This document shows positions 36,736 through 46,094 of a stretch of 64,000 nt of DNA, piece after piece. The position numbers and the translations under genes are program-made. The notes under the pieces were generated by a model. The model saw only the letters and a list, made by a program, of their open reading frames with translations. It ran no database searches and was not told the origin of the DNA. This DNA is from Fodinibius roseus. GTDB lineage: Bacteria > Bacteroidota > Rhodothermia > Balneolales > Balneolaceae. Every line of letters starts with the position of its first letter. The first letter of the stretch is position 1. The stretch lies in contig NZ_FQUS01000012.1 of the NCBI RefSeq assembly GCF_900129315.1, forward strand, positions 86,176 through 150,175. Direction: 5' to 3'.

Positions 36736-37617
36736 ATGGAACGAACCGCAGATTCCAAAACTTCTCTTCGAATCGCCATACAAAAATCCGGTCGGCTGAC
36801 CGACAAGACCATCGAACTGCTCAAAGGCATCGGCTTGCGTTTTGACGACTACAAGCGCAACCTGATGGTCAAATGCCGCAACTTTGACGTGGAACTCCTG
36901 CTGATCCGCGACGACGATATCCCCGAGTATGTACAGGACGGCGTGTGCGACCTGGGCTTCGTGGGAGCGAATGTCCGCGCCGAAACCGGGGCGGACGTCC
37001 GTGTTCTTCGGGGACTCGATTACGGGGTGTGCCGCCTTTCCCTGGCCGCCCGCAAGGACGGTGCGATTCAGACCCTTGAAGATTTCGAGGGCAAGACCAT
37101 CGCCACCAGCTATCCCAACCTGACGCAGCAATTTTTAGACAAGCATAATATCGGGGCCAACCTGGTAACCATTTCAGGCGCCGTGGAAATTGCCCCCCGC
37201 CTCGAAGTCGCCGACGCCATCTGCGACCTGGTGTCCACGGGCAATACCCTCAAGGCAAACGGACTCCAGGAACTGGAGGTGATCCTGGAGTCGGAAACGC
37301 AGCTCATCCAAACGAACAAGGAACTGTCCCCGGGCAAGAAAAAGCTGATCGAGAAATTTTTGATACGGATGGACAGCCACCAGCAGGCGGAACGCAGCCG
37401 GTACATCATGATGAATGCCCCGAAATCTTCGGTGCCCGAGATCAAAGAGATCATACCGTCACTTAACAGTCCCACGGTCATGCCCCTCGCCGATGAGGAG
37501 ATGGTGGCCGTTCATACGGTGATCCCGATCGACCAGTTCTGGGTGGTGATGGAGCGGCTCAAAAAGGAAGGAGCCACCGGCATTGTCATCCTTCCCATCG
37601 AAAGCATGATATTATGA
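36736..37617 (+). CDS. hisG: ATP phosphoribosyltransferase, long form
   Basis: The 293-residue protein has the substrate-binding segments LRIAIQKSGRLTDKTIELL, CDLGFVGANV and the PRPP loop region with DLVSTGNTLKANGL. A C-terminal ACT-like regulatory domain follows (about 220-293). This is the hexameric long form, feedback-inhibited by His. It catalyses the first step of histidine synthesis. A His-rich leader lies upstream and hisD follows after 159 bp. Confidence 0.96.
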   Translation: MERTADSKTSLRIAIQKSGRLTDKTIELLKGIGLRFDDYKRNLMVKCRNFDVELLLIRDDDIPEYVQDGVCDLGFVGANVRAETGADVRVLRGLDYGVCRLSLAARKDGAIQTLEDFEGKTIATSYPNLTQQFLDKHNIGANLVTISGAVEIAPRLEVADAICDLVSTGNTLKANGLQELEVILESETQLIQTNKELSPGKKKLIEKFLIRMDSHQQAERSRYIMMNAPKSSVPEIKEIIPSLNSPTVMPLADEEMVAVHTVIPIDQFWVVMERLKKEGATGIVILPIESMIL

Positions 37618-37776
37618 TAGTCGACGGGAATGCAGGGATTGAAATAAAAGAAATCGACCACTGTAATAACATGATTCACCCCGCCCCGCAAGCCCGGCGT
37701 GGCTGCCGGGGGACAGAGATGGGGATGGCAGGAGCTTTAATCATGCGCTAAGGATCATATTAAACACAGCTGAACC

Positions 37777-39054
37777 ATGGAACACTATAACTACCAAAAC
37801 CTGGAAGAAAAGGACCTTCAGCGCCTCTGCCGGCGACCCAAAATGGAATTCAAGTCCATCTTCAGGGATGTGGAACCGATAATCGAGGGAGTTCGGAGGG
37901 ACGGTGACCGGGGGATCAATCATTTTACCCGGAAGTTCGACGGGGTCTCCCCCGATCCCCTGGTGGTCGACCCGGCCGACAGGAACGTCACCCTCGACCC
38001 GGAGGTCAGGCAGGCCATTGACACGGCTTTCGACAACATCCGCCGCTTTCACCAGGCCCAGCTGCCGGAGACGCTGGAGGTCGAGACCATGCCCGGCGTC
38101 CGGTGCAAGCGGGTAGCGCGGCCCATTGAACGGGTCGGGCTATACGTGCCCGGGGGGACGGCGATATTGCCCTCCACCCTGCTGATGCTCGGCATCCCGG
38201 CACAGCTGGCCGGGTGCAAAACCATCGTGGTGGCCACCCCGCCGCAGGAAGAAGGCTCCGCGGACGAGATGATCTATATCGCCCAAAAAATCGGGGCGAC
38301 CCACCTGCTCAGGGCCGGCGGGGCGCAGGCGGTAGCCGGCATGGCCCTGGGCACCTCATCCGTTCCCAAAGTGGACAAGATCCTGGGTCCCGGCAACCAG
38401 TTCGTGACCGCCGCAAAAATGCTGCTGCAGAACAGCGACGCCCAAATTGCCATCGACATGCCCGCGGGTCCCTCTGAAGTCCTGGTCATCGCCGACGGCT
38501 CGGCGGAGCCCGACTTCGTAGCGGCCGACCTGCTTTCCCAGGCCGAACACGGTCCCGACAGCCAGGTCGTTTTGCTGGCGACAGAGGGATTTGACCTGCC
38601 CGCCTTCAACCAGTCGCTCAACCGGCAGGTAGAAGAGCTCCCGCGCAAGGCGATCGCACAGCAGGCCGTCAGCCAGAGTTTTATCATCACGGTCAATACC
38701 CTCGAAGAAGCCTTCCGCTTCTCCAACCGCTACGCCCCGGAGCACCTGATCGTACAATGCACCCGTGCCGAAGAGTGGGAGGACCACATTACCAGCGCCG
38801 GCTCCGTCTTCCTCGGTCACTGGTCCCCGGAAAGCGCCGGCGACTACGCCTCAGGGACCAACCACACGCTGCCGACCTACGGCTATGCCCACATGTACAG
38901 CGGCGTATCCGTCGATTCGTTCCTGAAGCAGATAACGATGCAGCAGCTCTCGGAAGAGGGACTGAAAAATCTCGCTCCGACGATTTCAACGCTGGCGCAG
39001 CTGGAGGGGCTCCACGCGCACCGCAACGCCGTAACCATCCGCTTGAAGGAATGA
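37777..39054 (+). CDS. hisD: Histidinol dehydrogenase
   Basis: The 425-residue protein has RVGLYVPGGTAILPSTLLM, KVDKILGPGNQFVTAAK, DMPAGPSEVLVIAD, LLSQAEHGPDSQ (zinc ligand region), FSNRYAPEHLIVQ and ESAGDYASGTNHTLPTYGYA. It oxidises histidinol to histidine with two NAD. Between hisG and hisD is a gap of 159 bp with the hairpin CCCGGC/GCCGGG. Length fits the family. Confidence 0.97.
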   Translation: MEHYNYQNLEEKDLQRLCRRPKMEFKSIFRDVEPIIEGVRRDGDRGINHFTRKFDGVSPDPLVVDPADRNVTLDPEVRQAIDTAFDNIRRFHQAQLPETLEVETMPGVRCKRVARPIERVGLYVPGGTAILPSTLLMLGIPAQLAGCKTIVVATPPQEEGSADEMIYIAQKIGATHLLRAGGAQAVAGMALGTSSVPKVDKILGPGNQFVTAAKMLLQNSDAQIAIDMPAGPSEVLVIADGSAEPDFVAADLLSQAEHGPDSQVVLLATEGFDLPAFNQSLNRQVEELPRKAIAQQAVSQSFIITVNTLEEAFRFSNRYAPEHLIVQCTRAEEWEDHITSAGSVFLGHWSPESAGDYASGTNHTLPTYGYAHMYSGVSVDSFLKQITMQQLSEEGLKNLAPTISTLAQLEGLHAHRNAVTIRLKE

Positions 39055-39132
39055 AATGAGCCGGACATGCACGGACCATCATAAGCATAAAACTTCAAAA
39101 CAGCCGCTTTATTTATCGGTACCGGCCGCGAT

Positions 39133-39257
39133 TGCTAACCCGGATTTCTCACGAATATAATATTGAATATATTGCAACCTTTTAAAAAGCAAGAAGGTTG
39201 CATCAATTGTTAATCCTTTTAAAGGAAAAATTTTCTTGGTGAGAAAACCGGGCTAAC
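39133..39257 (+). repeat. Small inverted-repeat element between hisD and hisC
   Basis: The ends are GCTAACCCGGATTTCTCAC (39133-39151) and its imperfect inverted match (39239-39257). Between them is a 9-bp perfect hairpin, TGCAACCTT/AAGGTTGCA (39173-39202). The first arm's CCCGGATTTCTCAC also occurs at 20575. This looks like a small miniature element or a regulatory hairpin in the operon. Confidence 0.5.
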
Positions 39258-39280
39258 ACAGAAACAGATATATTCCAGTA

Positions 39281-40351
39281 ATGAGTAAGAAGAGTACATC
39301 CTTTGACCTTGACCAGCTCGTCCGTCCCAATATCCGGGACCTGAAACCCTATCACAGCGCGCGGGAGGATTTCAGCGAAGGCCTGCTGCTCGATGCCAAC
39401 GAGAACAGCTACGGGGACCCCTCCCGGAGTACACAGGAGCTGCACCGGTATCCCTCGCCCACGCACCCTCTCCTGCGGCAGCGCATCGCCCAGTGGCGGT
39501 CGGTCCGCGCCGAAAATATATTTGTGGGCGCCGGCAGCGACGAGGGCATCGACCTGCTGTACCGCATCTTTTGCACGCCCGGGCGCGACCGCATCCTCAT
39601 CACGCCGCCGACCTACGGCATGTACCGCGTTTCGGCCCACATCCACGACATCGCCATCGACGAAGTGCTGCTCAGCAACGATGATTTTCAGCCGCGCGTG
39701 GACCGGATCCTGGAGGCAGTCACCCCGCACACCAAGATATTGCTGCTCTGCTCGCCCAACAATCCCACGGGCAATACCTTTGAGCGGGACAAAGTACGTC
39801 GGCTGGTCGAGGAGTTTCCCGGCATTGTCGTCATCGATGAAGCCTACATCGACTTCAGCGACCAGCAGAGCTGGGCCTCCGGGATCCACCGCTACCCCAA
39901 CCTCGTCGTGCTGCAGACCCTCTCCAAGTCGTTCGGACTGGCGGGCATCCGCCTGGGCATTACCCTGGCCCCGCGGGAGATTATCGGATACATGATGAAA
40001 GTCAAAGCCCCCTACAACGTCAACAAGCTGACGGCCCGGCAGGCGATGGATGCCTTTGACCGGCTCGGGGCCATCGAGTCGAACATCGCCGATATCAGGC
40101 GGCAGCGAAAGCAGCTGCGCCGTCAGCTGGCGCAACTTCCCCTTGTGGAACATATCTATCCCTCCGAAGCCAACTTTCTGCTGGTAAAAGTGAAGAATGC
40201 TTTGGACATTCACAAGCAGCTGGCGGACCGGGGGATTATCGTGCGGTACCGGGGCAACGAGCCCCACTGCGAGAGCACCCTGCGCATTACGGTAGGCACG
40301 CCCGCCGATAACGAACGCCTAATTTCAGCCCTAAAAGAACTTTCGATATGA
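39281..40351 (+). CDS. hisC: Histidinol-phosphate aminotransferase
   Basis: The 356-residue PLP enzyme has [16 protein letters not shown], the fold I segments [11 protein letters not shown] and [13 protein letters not shown], and the PLP lysine in [16 protein letters not shown]. It converts imidazole-acetol phosphate to histidinol phosphate. Its TGA overlaps the ATG of hisB (ATGA), so the two are translationally coupled. It is separated from hisD by a 226-bp gap with an inverted-repeat element. Confidence 0.96.
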   Translation: MSKKSTSFDLDQLVRPNIRDLKPYHSAREDFSEGLLLDANENSYGDPSRSTQELHRYPSPTHPLLRQRIAQWRSVRAENIFVGAGSDEGIDLLYRIFCTPGRDRILITPPTYGMYRVSAHIHDIAIDEVLLSNDDFQPRVDRILEAVTPHTKILLLCSPNNPTGNTFERDKVRRLVEEFPGIVVIDEAYIDFSDQQSWASGIHRYPNLVVLQTLSKSFGLAGIRLGITLAPREIIGYMMKVKAPYNVNKLTARQAMDAFDRLGAIESNIADIRRQRKQLRRQLAQLPLVEHIYPSEANFLLVKVKNALDIHKQLADRGIIVRYRGNEPHCESTLRITVGTPADNERLISALKELSI

Positions 40352-41235
40352 ATATCTGGATCTCCCCGAATGCCCTGAGAGGGACAAGCGACGAGCTGCT
40401 CTGGAGCGGCGCGCTGTACGGACTTCAGCGCCTGCGGCAGCTTGACCACAAGATCGGTTTTGTGGCAGATGAGCTCTCCGCCCGTCAGCGGGAACTGCTG
40501 CACAACGACCGGATCACCGCCGACCCCGTTGACGGGGCATCGGCCGACCTCTCCGTCAGCGCAAGCGATGCCGTGCTCCGGGCCTCCGCCGGTGGAGTAA
40601 CGATCGAAGAGGCCGAACACTGGATCGGACTCAGCCGGAAGATCTGCTTTCCCACCCGCCGGGCCTCGCGCCGGCGGCAGACGGCGGAGACCGATATTAC
40701 GGTCACGCTCAACCTCGACGGCAGCGGACAGAGTGATATTTCGACGGGACTCGCTTTCTTCGATCACATGCTCGAGCAGATTGCCAAACACGGGCTGGTG
40801 GACCTGGAGCTCCGCTGTGACGGGGACCTCGAAGTGGACGAGCATCACACGATCGAGGATGTGGCCATCGCCCTCGGGGAAACCATCACCGAGGCGCTGG
40901 GCAGCAAAATCGGTATTCAGCGATACGCCTTTGTGCTGCCCATGGACGAAACCCTCGCCACCGTGGCGCTGGACCTGTCCGGCCGTCCCTACCTCCGCTT
41001 CGACGGCTCCTTCGAGCGCGAAAAGGTGGGCGATTTCCCCACCGAAATGGTCGAACACTTTTTCTACTCCCTGGCCATCCACCTGAAGGCCACCCTTCAC
41101 CTGTCGGTGGAAGGAACAAATGATCACCATAAAATCGAGGCCTGCTTCAAGGGACTCGCCCGCTGCCTCCGGGCCGCCGTCAGCCGCAGCGAGCGAAACG
41201 CCGATATTCTGCCAAGCACCAAGAACCTGTTATAA
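40348..41235 (+). CDS. hisB: Imidazoleglycerol-phosphate dehydratase with degenerate N-terminal HAD-like extension
   Basis: From about residue 112 on this is a normal IGP dehydratase: [49 protein letters not shown] and [18 protein letters not shown] supply the manganese-binding His and Glu. The first ~110 residues ([36 protein letters not shown]) occupy the place of the histidinol-phosphatase domain of bifunctional HisB. They keep a similar secondary-structure pattern but lack the DxD nucleophile motif. The extension is therefore probably a dead phosphatase relic. Histidinol phosphatase must be elsewhere. Confidence 0.93.
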   Translation: MNIWISPNALRGTSDELLWSGALYGLQRLRQLDHKIGFVADELSARQRELLHNDRITADPVDGASADLSVSASDAVLRASAGGVTIEEAEHWIGLSRKICFPTRRASRRRQTAETDITVTLNLDGSGQSDISTGLAFFDHMLEQIAKHGLVDLELRCDGDLEVDEHHTIEDVAIALGETITEALGSKIGIQRYAFVLPMDETLATVALDLSGRPYLRFDGSFEREKVGDFPTEMVEHFFYSLAIHLKATLHLSVEGTNDHHKIEACFKGLARCLRAAVSRSERNADILPSTKNLL

Positions 41236-41255
41236 CCATCACATAATATATCCTC

Positions 41256-41867
41256 ATGATCGCCATCATCAACTACGACGCCGGTAACTTAGCTTCCGTC
41301 TCCAACGCGCTAAAGCGGCTGGATGTGGAACATGTCATCACCAACAAGAAAGCGGAGCTGGATCGGGCGGACGGCGTTATCTTTCCCGGGGTAGGGCACG
41401 CCAGTCCCGCCATGGCCTCGCTGCGGGACAACCATCTTGATGGCTGGCTGCGAAAGACCGGCAAGCCCGTGCTGGGGATCTGCCTCGGTATGCAGCTGCT
41501 TTACGAAGCTTCCGAAGAGGGGGATGCACAGGGACTGGGGATCATTCCGGGAACCCTCAAAAAATTTGATTCCTCTAAAGACAAAGTGCCCCACATGGGC
41601 TGGAACACCTTTTCGGAAGTGCGGGACCCCGACCATCCCCTGGTCCGCGGTTTCGGGACGGACAACCATTTTTACTACGTGCACAGCTACTACGCGCCCG
41701 TCAACGAGTACACCATCGCCTCCTGCCGGTATATTACGGAATTCGCCTCTGTCGTCAGCCGGGACAACTTTACGGGCGTGCAGTTCCACCCCGAGAAATC
41801 AGGCCCGACCGGCGCCCGGCTGCTCCGGAATTTTATAGAGAGCGTGCCCCTTACCGTTAATGGTTAG
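41256..41867 (+). CDS. hisH: Imidazole glycerol phosphate synthase, glutaminase subunit
   Basis: The 203-residue class-I glutamine amidotransferase has NYDAGNLASVSNAL, PGVGHASPAM, the nucleophile Cys76 in PVLGICLGMQLL, and the His-Glu pair in VQFHPEKSG. It supplies ammonia to HisF. It is the last his gene here: hisA, hisF and hisIE do not follow, and the next gene is convergent. Confidence 0.96.
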   Translation: MIAIINYDAGNLASVSNALKRLDVEHVITNKKAELDRADGVIFPGVGHASPAMASLRDNHLDGWLRKTGKPVLGICLGMQLLYEASEEGDAQGLGIIPGTLKKFDSSKDKVPHMGWNTFSEVRDPDHPLVRGFGTDNHFYYVHSYYAPVNEYTIASCRYITEFASVVSRDNFTGVQFHPEKSGPTGARLLRNFIESVPLTVNG

Positions 41868-41928
41868 TTATGCCTTACTCCTTGCCGTTACTGGTTAATA
41901 GAGTACTTTTTTGAGTACCTGTGATGGA

Positions 41929-42063
41929 GCTTTGAAAAACCAGGAATGTCAGTCAATATCAACCCCTGAGCGCATTCAAAACCGCAGCATATAAGCATAT
42001 GTGAGGTTGTGGAATGCGTAAAAATCAAGAGATTGGCTGAAAGAACGGTTTTGCAACGCTCTC
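41929..42063 (+). repeat. Intergenic repeat family 2, copy F2 (best copy)
   Basis: AGCTTTGAAAAACCAGG...CAATATCA...CCGCAGCATATAAGCATATG-TGAGG...AGAGATTGGCTGAAAGAACGG...TTGCAACGCTCTC. Parts recur at 30068 and 33961. It occupies the gap between the convergent hisH and lysine-pathway genes, just past the stop of the latter. Confidence 0.65.
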
Positions 42064-42064
42064 A

Positions 42065-44656
42065 TTAAATAACAATCTCCTGAGCGGGCGGCCTGAGGTT
42101 GTAGTGCGAACTCATCACCTGTCCGTACGCCCCCGTATTCGCGATCAGCACGACGTCCCCTTCCGCCGCCTGCGGGAACAGCCGGTCGATCCCCAGCTTG
42201 TCCCCCGACTCACAAATGGGTCCCACAATATTGACCGACTGGCTGTTCGGCTCATCCAGCCGCGAGAGGTCGACGATGGTGTGGCGAGCGCCGTAGAGAG
42301 CGGGACGAATAAAGGAGTTCATGCCCGTATCCACGCCCACGTATTTGACCTTGCCCTTGCCCTTCAGCTGCGTGACGGTCGTCAGCAACACCCCGGCCAC
42401 AGCCACCAAAAAGCGTCCCGGTTCCACCCAGAGGGTGTACTCGGGATGCGCCTCCCGGAACTGCGCCAGAGACTGCGTAAGCTCCCGGATATCCAGGTGC
42501 GCTTCCGTATCGTTCTCGCGGATGCCGAATCCCCCGCCCAGGTCGAGGATCTCCACGCCGCCCAGCTGCCGGGCCACCTTGTGCAGGATGATCGCCGTTT
42601 GCTTCCATGACAGCGGGTCTTTGATCCCGCTGCCGATATGGGCATGCAGTCCCTTGATCGACAGGTCCAGCTCCCCGGCCAGCCCCGCCACCTCCTCGAT
42701 CTCAAAGCGGGGAATGCCGAATTTGGAATGCATCCCTCCCGTCTTCACGTGCTTGTGGTGACCGTGCCCGTGTCCGGGATCAATCCGCAAAAACAGCTCT
42801 TCCCCCCTGAACAGTTCCGGCCACTGCTGCAGCGGGTAGATATTATCCAGGGTCACGTTGATCCCCAGATCCAGGGCCTCTTCATACTCCGAGCGGGGGG
42901 CGAAGTTGGGGGTAAAGAGAATCTCTTTTCGGTCGATGTCGGGAAACAGATCGAGCACCCGGCGAACCTCCCCGATGGAGACGCACTCGAAGCCGAGTCC
43001 CTGTTCGCGGAAGGTGCGCAGCACCTCCGGATTCGCATTGGCCTTCATCGCGTACAGGGCGTAGTCCACCGGACCGATTCCCCGGATCAGGCCGGCATAC
43101 TTTTTCAGCGTCTCCCTGTCGTAGACGTAGCAGGGACCCGACTCCGCGGCGATGTCCAGCAGCTCCCCGCGGCGCTCCTCCCACCAGAGCGGCTGCTCCC
43201 GGCCGGTCGTCTCCCGGTCGCCCATCAGCTCCGGCCACGTGGGTCCGAAGGACTGCTGGTTCCCGGATTGCGAGATAATGTGATCGTGCAGCTGGCGCAC
43301 CAGCCGGTCGGCCTGTTCATTTTCCACCACAAACGTAAAGTTCAGGTCATTGGCCGCCTGGTTCACCAGGTACACCTTCTGCTCTTCAAACACTTCGAAC
43401 GCCCCGCCCAGCTGGTGCAGAATCGTCCGTATACGCCGCCCCAGCAGGCTGACCGCCGAGACGGATTCGATCACCTCCACCCGGCAAAGCACGGAAAGAT
43501 CCTCCACAAACGACTCCCGTATATCGTGAAAATGGGAATTGAGTCCCGGATCCAGCGAGACCGTGACGTTGGATTCGGAGGTGGAGATGAGGTCGATGGA
43601 CAAGCCGTACTGCTTGAACACCTCGAACGCTTCCGCCAGGAAACCGACCTGCTGCCACATGCCCAGCGACTCCATGCTGATGAGAATCACATTCTTGCGC
43701 ACGGCGATGGTCTTGACCAGCGCTTCGTCGTCGGAGGCCTCATCGGAGATGACCGTGCCGGACAGCTCCGGGCGGTGCGTGCATCGCACGTGGATCGGGA
43801 TATTGTGCTGGCGCGCCGGCCGGATGCTGCGGGGGTGCAGCACCTCCGCCCCGTTGGTCGCAATTTCCTGGGCCTCTTTATAGCTCAGGTGGTTCAGCAG
43901 CCGCGCCGAGGGCACGTTCTGCGGGTTTGCGGAAAACAATCCCGGCACATCCGTCCATATCTCCAGCCGCTCTGCCCCGATCTTGGCGGCATAATAGGCG
44001 GCCGATACATCCGATCCTCCGCGTCCCAATACCACCGTCTTTCCTTCCTCATCACTGCCGATAAATCCCTGGGTCACCACAAGATTTCCCGCCTCGTTCA
44101 GCCGGTCCAGCACCGACCGGTCAAAATCCGTTGCGCTTACCGCCGAAAGGATGAGCGAACGCTCGCTCACATTCTTCAGGGCGCTGGTGCGGATACACTC
44201 CCGGCTGTCGATCCAGGTCCCCTCCTCCAGTTCGCGGCGCACATAGGCCGCACCCAACCGGGTCGCCATCAGCTCTCCCATCGCCAGCAGCCGCGCCTGC
44301 ACCCGGTAGCTGGCCTCCCCGATCAGCTCGATGCCCCTGACAATATGTTCCAGCTCATCGAAATCCTCTTTTAGCAGCTCATCGACCGGAAGATCCAGGG
44401 CCTTGCCCAGCTTGTCGTGCCGCTGCTTGACCTGCTCCACCAGGTCGCCGGTATTATTGCGGGGAGCGCGTTCGATGATCTCTTCCAGCATGTCGGAAAT
44501 CCCGCTCAGCGCAGAGTGGACCACACAGACGCGATAGCCGTCCCCCCTGCGCTCCCTGATCACCGACAGGATATTCTGCCAGCTTTCAACGGTCGAGACG
44601 CTGGTCCCCCCGAACTTAAGTACGATCCATTTTCTTCCTGTATCTTCCTCAGACAT
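42065..44656 (-). CDS. Bifunctional aspartate kinase / diaminopimelate decarboxylase
   Basis: The 863-residue fusion begins with aspartate kinase (WIVLKFGGTSVSTVESW; LGRGGSDVSAAYYAAKIGA) and ACT regulatory domains to about residue 470. The second half is a PLP-dependent diaminopimelate decarboxylase: YALYAMKANANPEVL carries the PLP lysine, then KTGGMHSKFGIP, ILDLGGGFGI, VEPGRFLVA, GPICESGDKLG and ANTGAYG. The first and last enzymes of lysine synthesis thus sit in one chain, known in some Bacteroidota and gammaproteobacteria. It is monocistronic. Confidence 0.95.
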   Translation of the reverse strand: MSEEDTGRKWIVLKFGGTSVSTVESWQNILSVIRERRGDGYRVCVVHSALSGISDMLEEIIERAPRNNTGDLVEQVKQRHDKLGKALDLPVDELLKEDFDELEHIVRGIELIGEASYRVQARLLAMGELMATRLGAAYVRRELEEGTWIDSRECIRTSALKNVSERSLILSAVSATDFDRSVLDRLNEAGNLVVTQGFIGSDEEGKTVVLGRGGSDVSAAYYAAKIGAERLEIWTDVPGLFSANPQNVPSARLLNHLSYKEAQEIATNGAEVLHPRSIRPARQHNIPIHVRCTHRPELSGTVISDEASDDEALVKTIAVRKNVILISMESLGMWQQVGFLAEAFEVFKQYGLSIDLISTSESNVTVSLDPGLNSHFHDIRESFVEDLSVLCRVEVIESVSAVSLLGRRIRTILHQLGGAFEVFEEQKVYLVNQAANDLNFTFVVENEQADRLVRQLHDHIISQSGNQQSFGPTWPELMGDRETTGREQPLWWEERRGELLDIAAESGPCYVYDRETLKKYAGLIRGIGPVDYALYAMKANANPEVLRTFREQGLGFECVSIGEVRRVLDLFPDIDRKEILFTPNFAPRSEYEEALDLGINVTLDNIYPLQQWPELFRGEELFLRIDPGHGHGHHKHVKTGGMHSKFGIPRFEIEEVAGLAGELDLSIKGLHAHIGSGIKDPLSWKQTAIILHKVARQLGGVEILDLGGGFGIRENDTEAHLDIRELTQSLAQFREAHPEYTLWVEPGRFLVAVAGVLLTTVTQLKGKGKVKYVGVDTGMNSFIRPALYGARHTIVDLSRLDEPNSQSVNIVGPICESGDKLGIDRLFPQAAEGDVVLIANTGAYGQVMSSHYNLRPPAQEIVI

Positions 44657-44939
44657 CGTGCTGTTTTACCTTGTTATCTAATTGTTTGATTTATCTATGG
44701 TACCTGTAATCCGTTGTGCGGTTGTGCCACCGGTCACCGGGAGAAGCCTGTTGTCAGCCGGCTTCACTTTCAGATCTTGCGAACATGAATTCTGCCTTCT
44801 GAAAAGCTATTCGGATGGAAAACAACCGCCCGATGTGTTATGCATATAGTGTTAGATCTTGCCATACCAGTGTATGATTCAGTAGCGCAAAATATAAGAC
44901 ATCTGGCGGGGTTTTTTTAAAATATTTTTATCGATATGG
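44657..44939. other. Leader of the LysC-LysA gene and AT-rich spacer
   Basis: On the minus strand the stem GAAGCC...GGCTTC (near 44740-44765) precedes the lysine-pathway gene. No lysine riboswitch core or Lys/Thr-rich leader peptide was found. The rest is AT-rich. Confidence 0.45.
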
Positions 44940-45158
44940 GGATGTTCCATTTTTTTCAGCGACGCAATCCCTTGCACCTTTTGGCTTGATCCAAAAGGTG
45001 CATAAAAAAATCAAGGCTGAGAAAACTCAGCGCCCGGCGTCTGCTGCGGCTCCGGAGAAAAATATAAACTCACCCGACCGACGTCGGGTTCGGACAAATA
45101 TTTTTCCTATTCCTCCGCCTTGCGTCCGCCACCCCGGGCGCTGACTTTTCAAGGCCGG
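44940..45158 (+). repeat. Structured intergenic repeat, copy A
   Basis: 219 bp. It opens with GGATGTTCCATTTTTTTCAG, then a strong hairpin GCACCTTTTGG/CCAAAAGGTGC (44974-45001) followed by an A-run. A long imperfect hairpin from GGCTGAG (45016) to AAGGCCGG (45158) has its apex CCCGAC-CGAC-GTCGGG at 45073-45088. It differs from copy B at only two positions. Confidence 0.9.
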
Positions 45159-45314
45159 AGTGATTGTGGGATCGTAACAAAAATATGAGCCCAACTGGGT
45201 TGACCCATCCCGAAAGTGCTCGGGACCAGCAGCTATACGGAAAAGGTCAAGACTGAGAAATAGCTTCTTTTACACTGAATAGCTTAGCCGCGGCAGCCGC
45301 CACAGAAAATATTC

Positions 45315-46094
45315 TTAAAACTCATACTGCTGCACGACATCCTCAAAACGAATGACTTTTTGGACGTCAGAAGCATCAAAAAGAAAAGGCTCCACATCTT
45401 TTGCCATAGCTTCCATATTCAACTGTTGGCACTTGTCTAAAACGGCTTCCTTTAATGACTTGGAATCCGGGATAGAGATCTTGGTTTCAAGGTACGGGTA
45501 ATTAGGTTTAACACCACGGCCTATCAGAAAAATCAAATCATAGAAATCCCTTCCCTTATTGCGCTCCCGGTTAATGATGGCAAATAATTTTTGAGCCATC
45601 AAAAGGGGTAATGGTGTGGTCCGGATGGTGGTAAATACTTCAAAGCGGTTTATTAAAAATTGTTCGGGCTCATAGTCAAAATCCTGAGGCTCGGTATCCA
45701 GCTGGATAAGGATCTTCTCTTCCCGGTGGCCGGACAATCCCTCATCAAACAGCAAGCCGGGAAACTTTATATGACAATGCCATGCTCCTTTCATAACGGT
45801 TTTAAGCTCCACCCGGTACCCTTCCCGCTGAAGTCCTTTTTGAATTTCATCGGCTACCTTTTTAAAGGCCTCTTCTTCCAGGGAAATATTATCAAAATCC
45901 AAATCCTCTGAAAACCGGCGATTTCCATGCACAATACGAAGACAGGTACCGCCGAGAAAACACAGGTCCGTTGCAAACGGACTCTCATACAAAATTTCCA
46001 ATATTTTATACTGCAGGTATTCTCTCAGCATGAACCGGGGAAAACGGTGCAGCTGTTCGGGGTAATAGGGACGGATTTCATCAAGTGATAACAT
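45315..46094 (-). CDS. AbiEii/AbiGii-family toxin, nucleotidyltransferase
   Basis: The 259-residue protein has the DNA-polymerase-beta-like signature LGGTCLRIVHGNRRFSEDLD, where GGT and the spaced acidic residues would bind nucleotide and metal. The family motif QKLFAIINRERNKGRDFYD follows. AbiEii toxins transfer nucleotides to tRNA or similar targets to stop growth during phage attack. The antitoxin gene overlaps its start by 14 bp. Both genes are AT-richer than their neighbours, pointing to transfer. Confidence 0.9.
   Translation of the reverse strand: MLSLDEIRPYYPEQLHRFPRFMLREYLQYKILEILYESPFATDLCFLGGTCLRIVHGNRRFSEDLDFDNISLEEEAFKKVADEIQKGLQREGYRVELKTVMKGAWHCHIKFPGLLFDEGLSGHREEKILIQLDTEPQDFDYEPEQFLINRFEVFTTIRTTPLPLLMAQKLFAIINRERNKGRDFYDLIFLIGRGVKPNYPYLETKISIPDSKSLKEAVLDKCQQLNMEAMAKDVEPFLFDASDVQKVIRFEDVVQQYEF

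Noticed and set aside
44657..44900. Lysine riboswitch or Lys-rich leader peptide before the LysC-LysA gene
   Set aside because: No conserved riboswitch core and no Lys-rich short frame was found on the minus strand.
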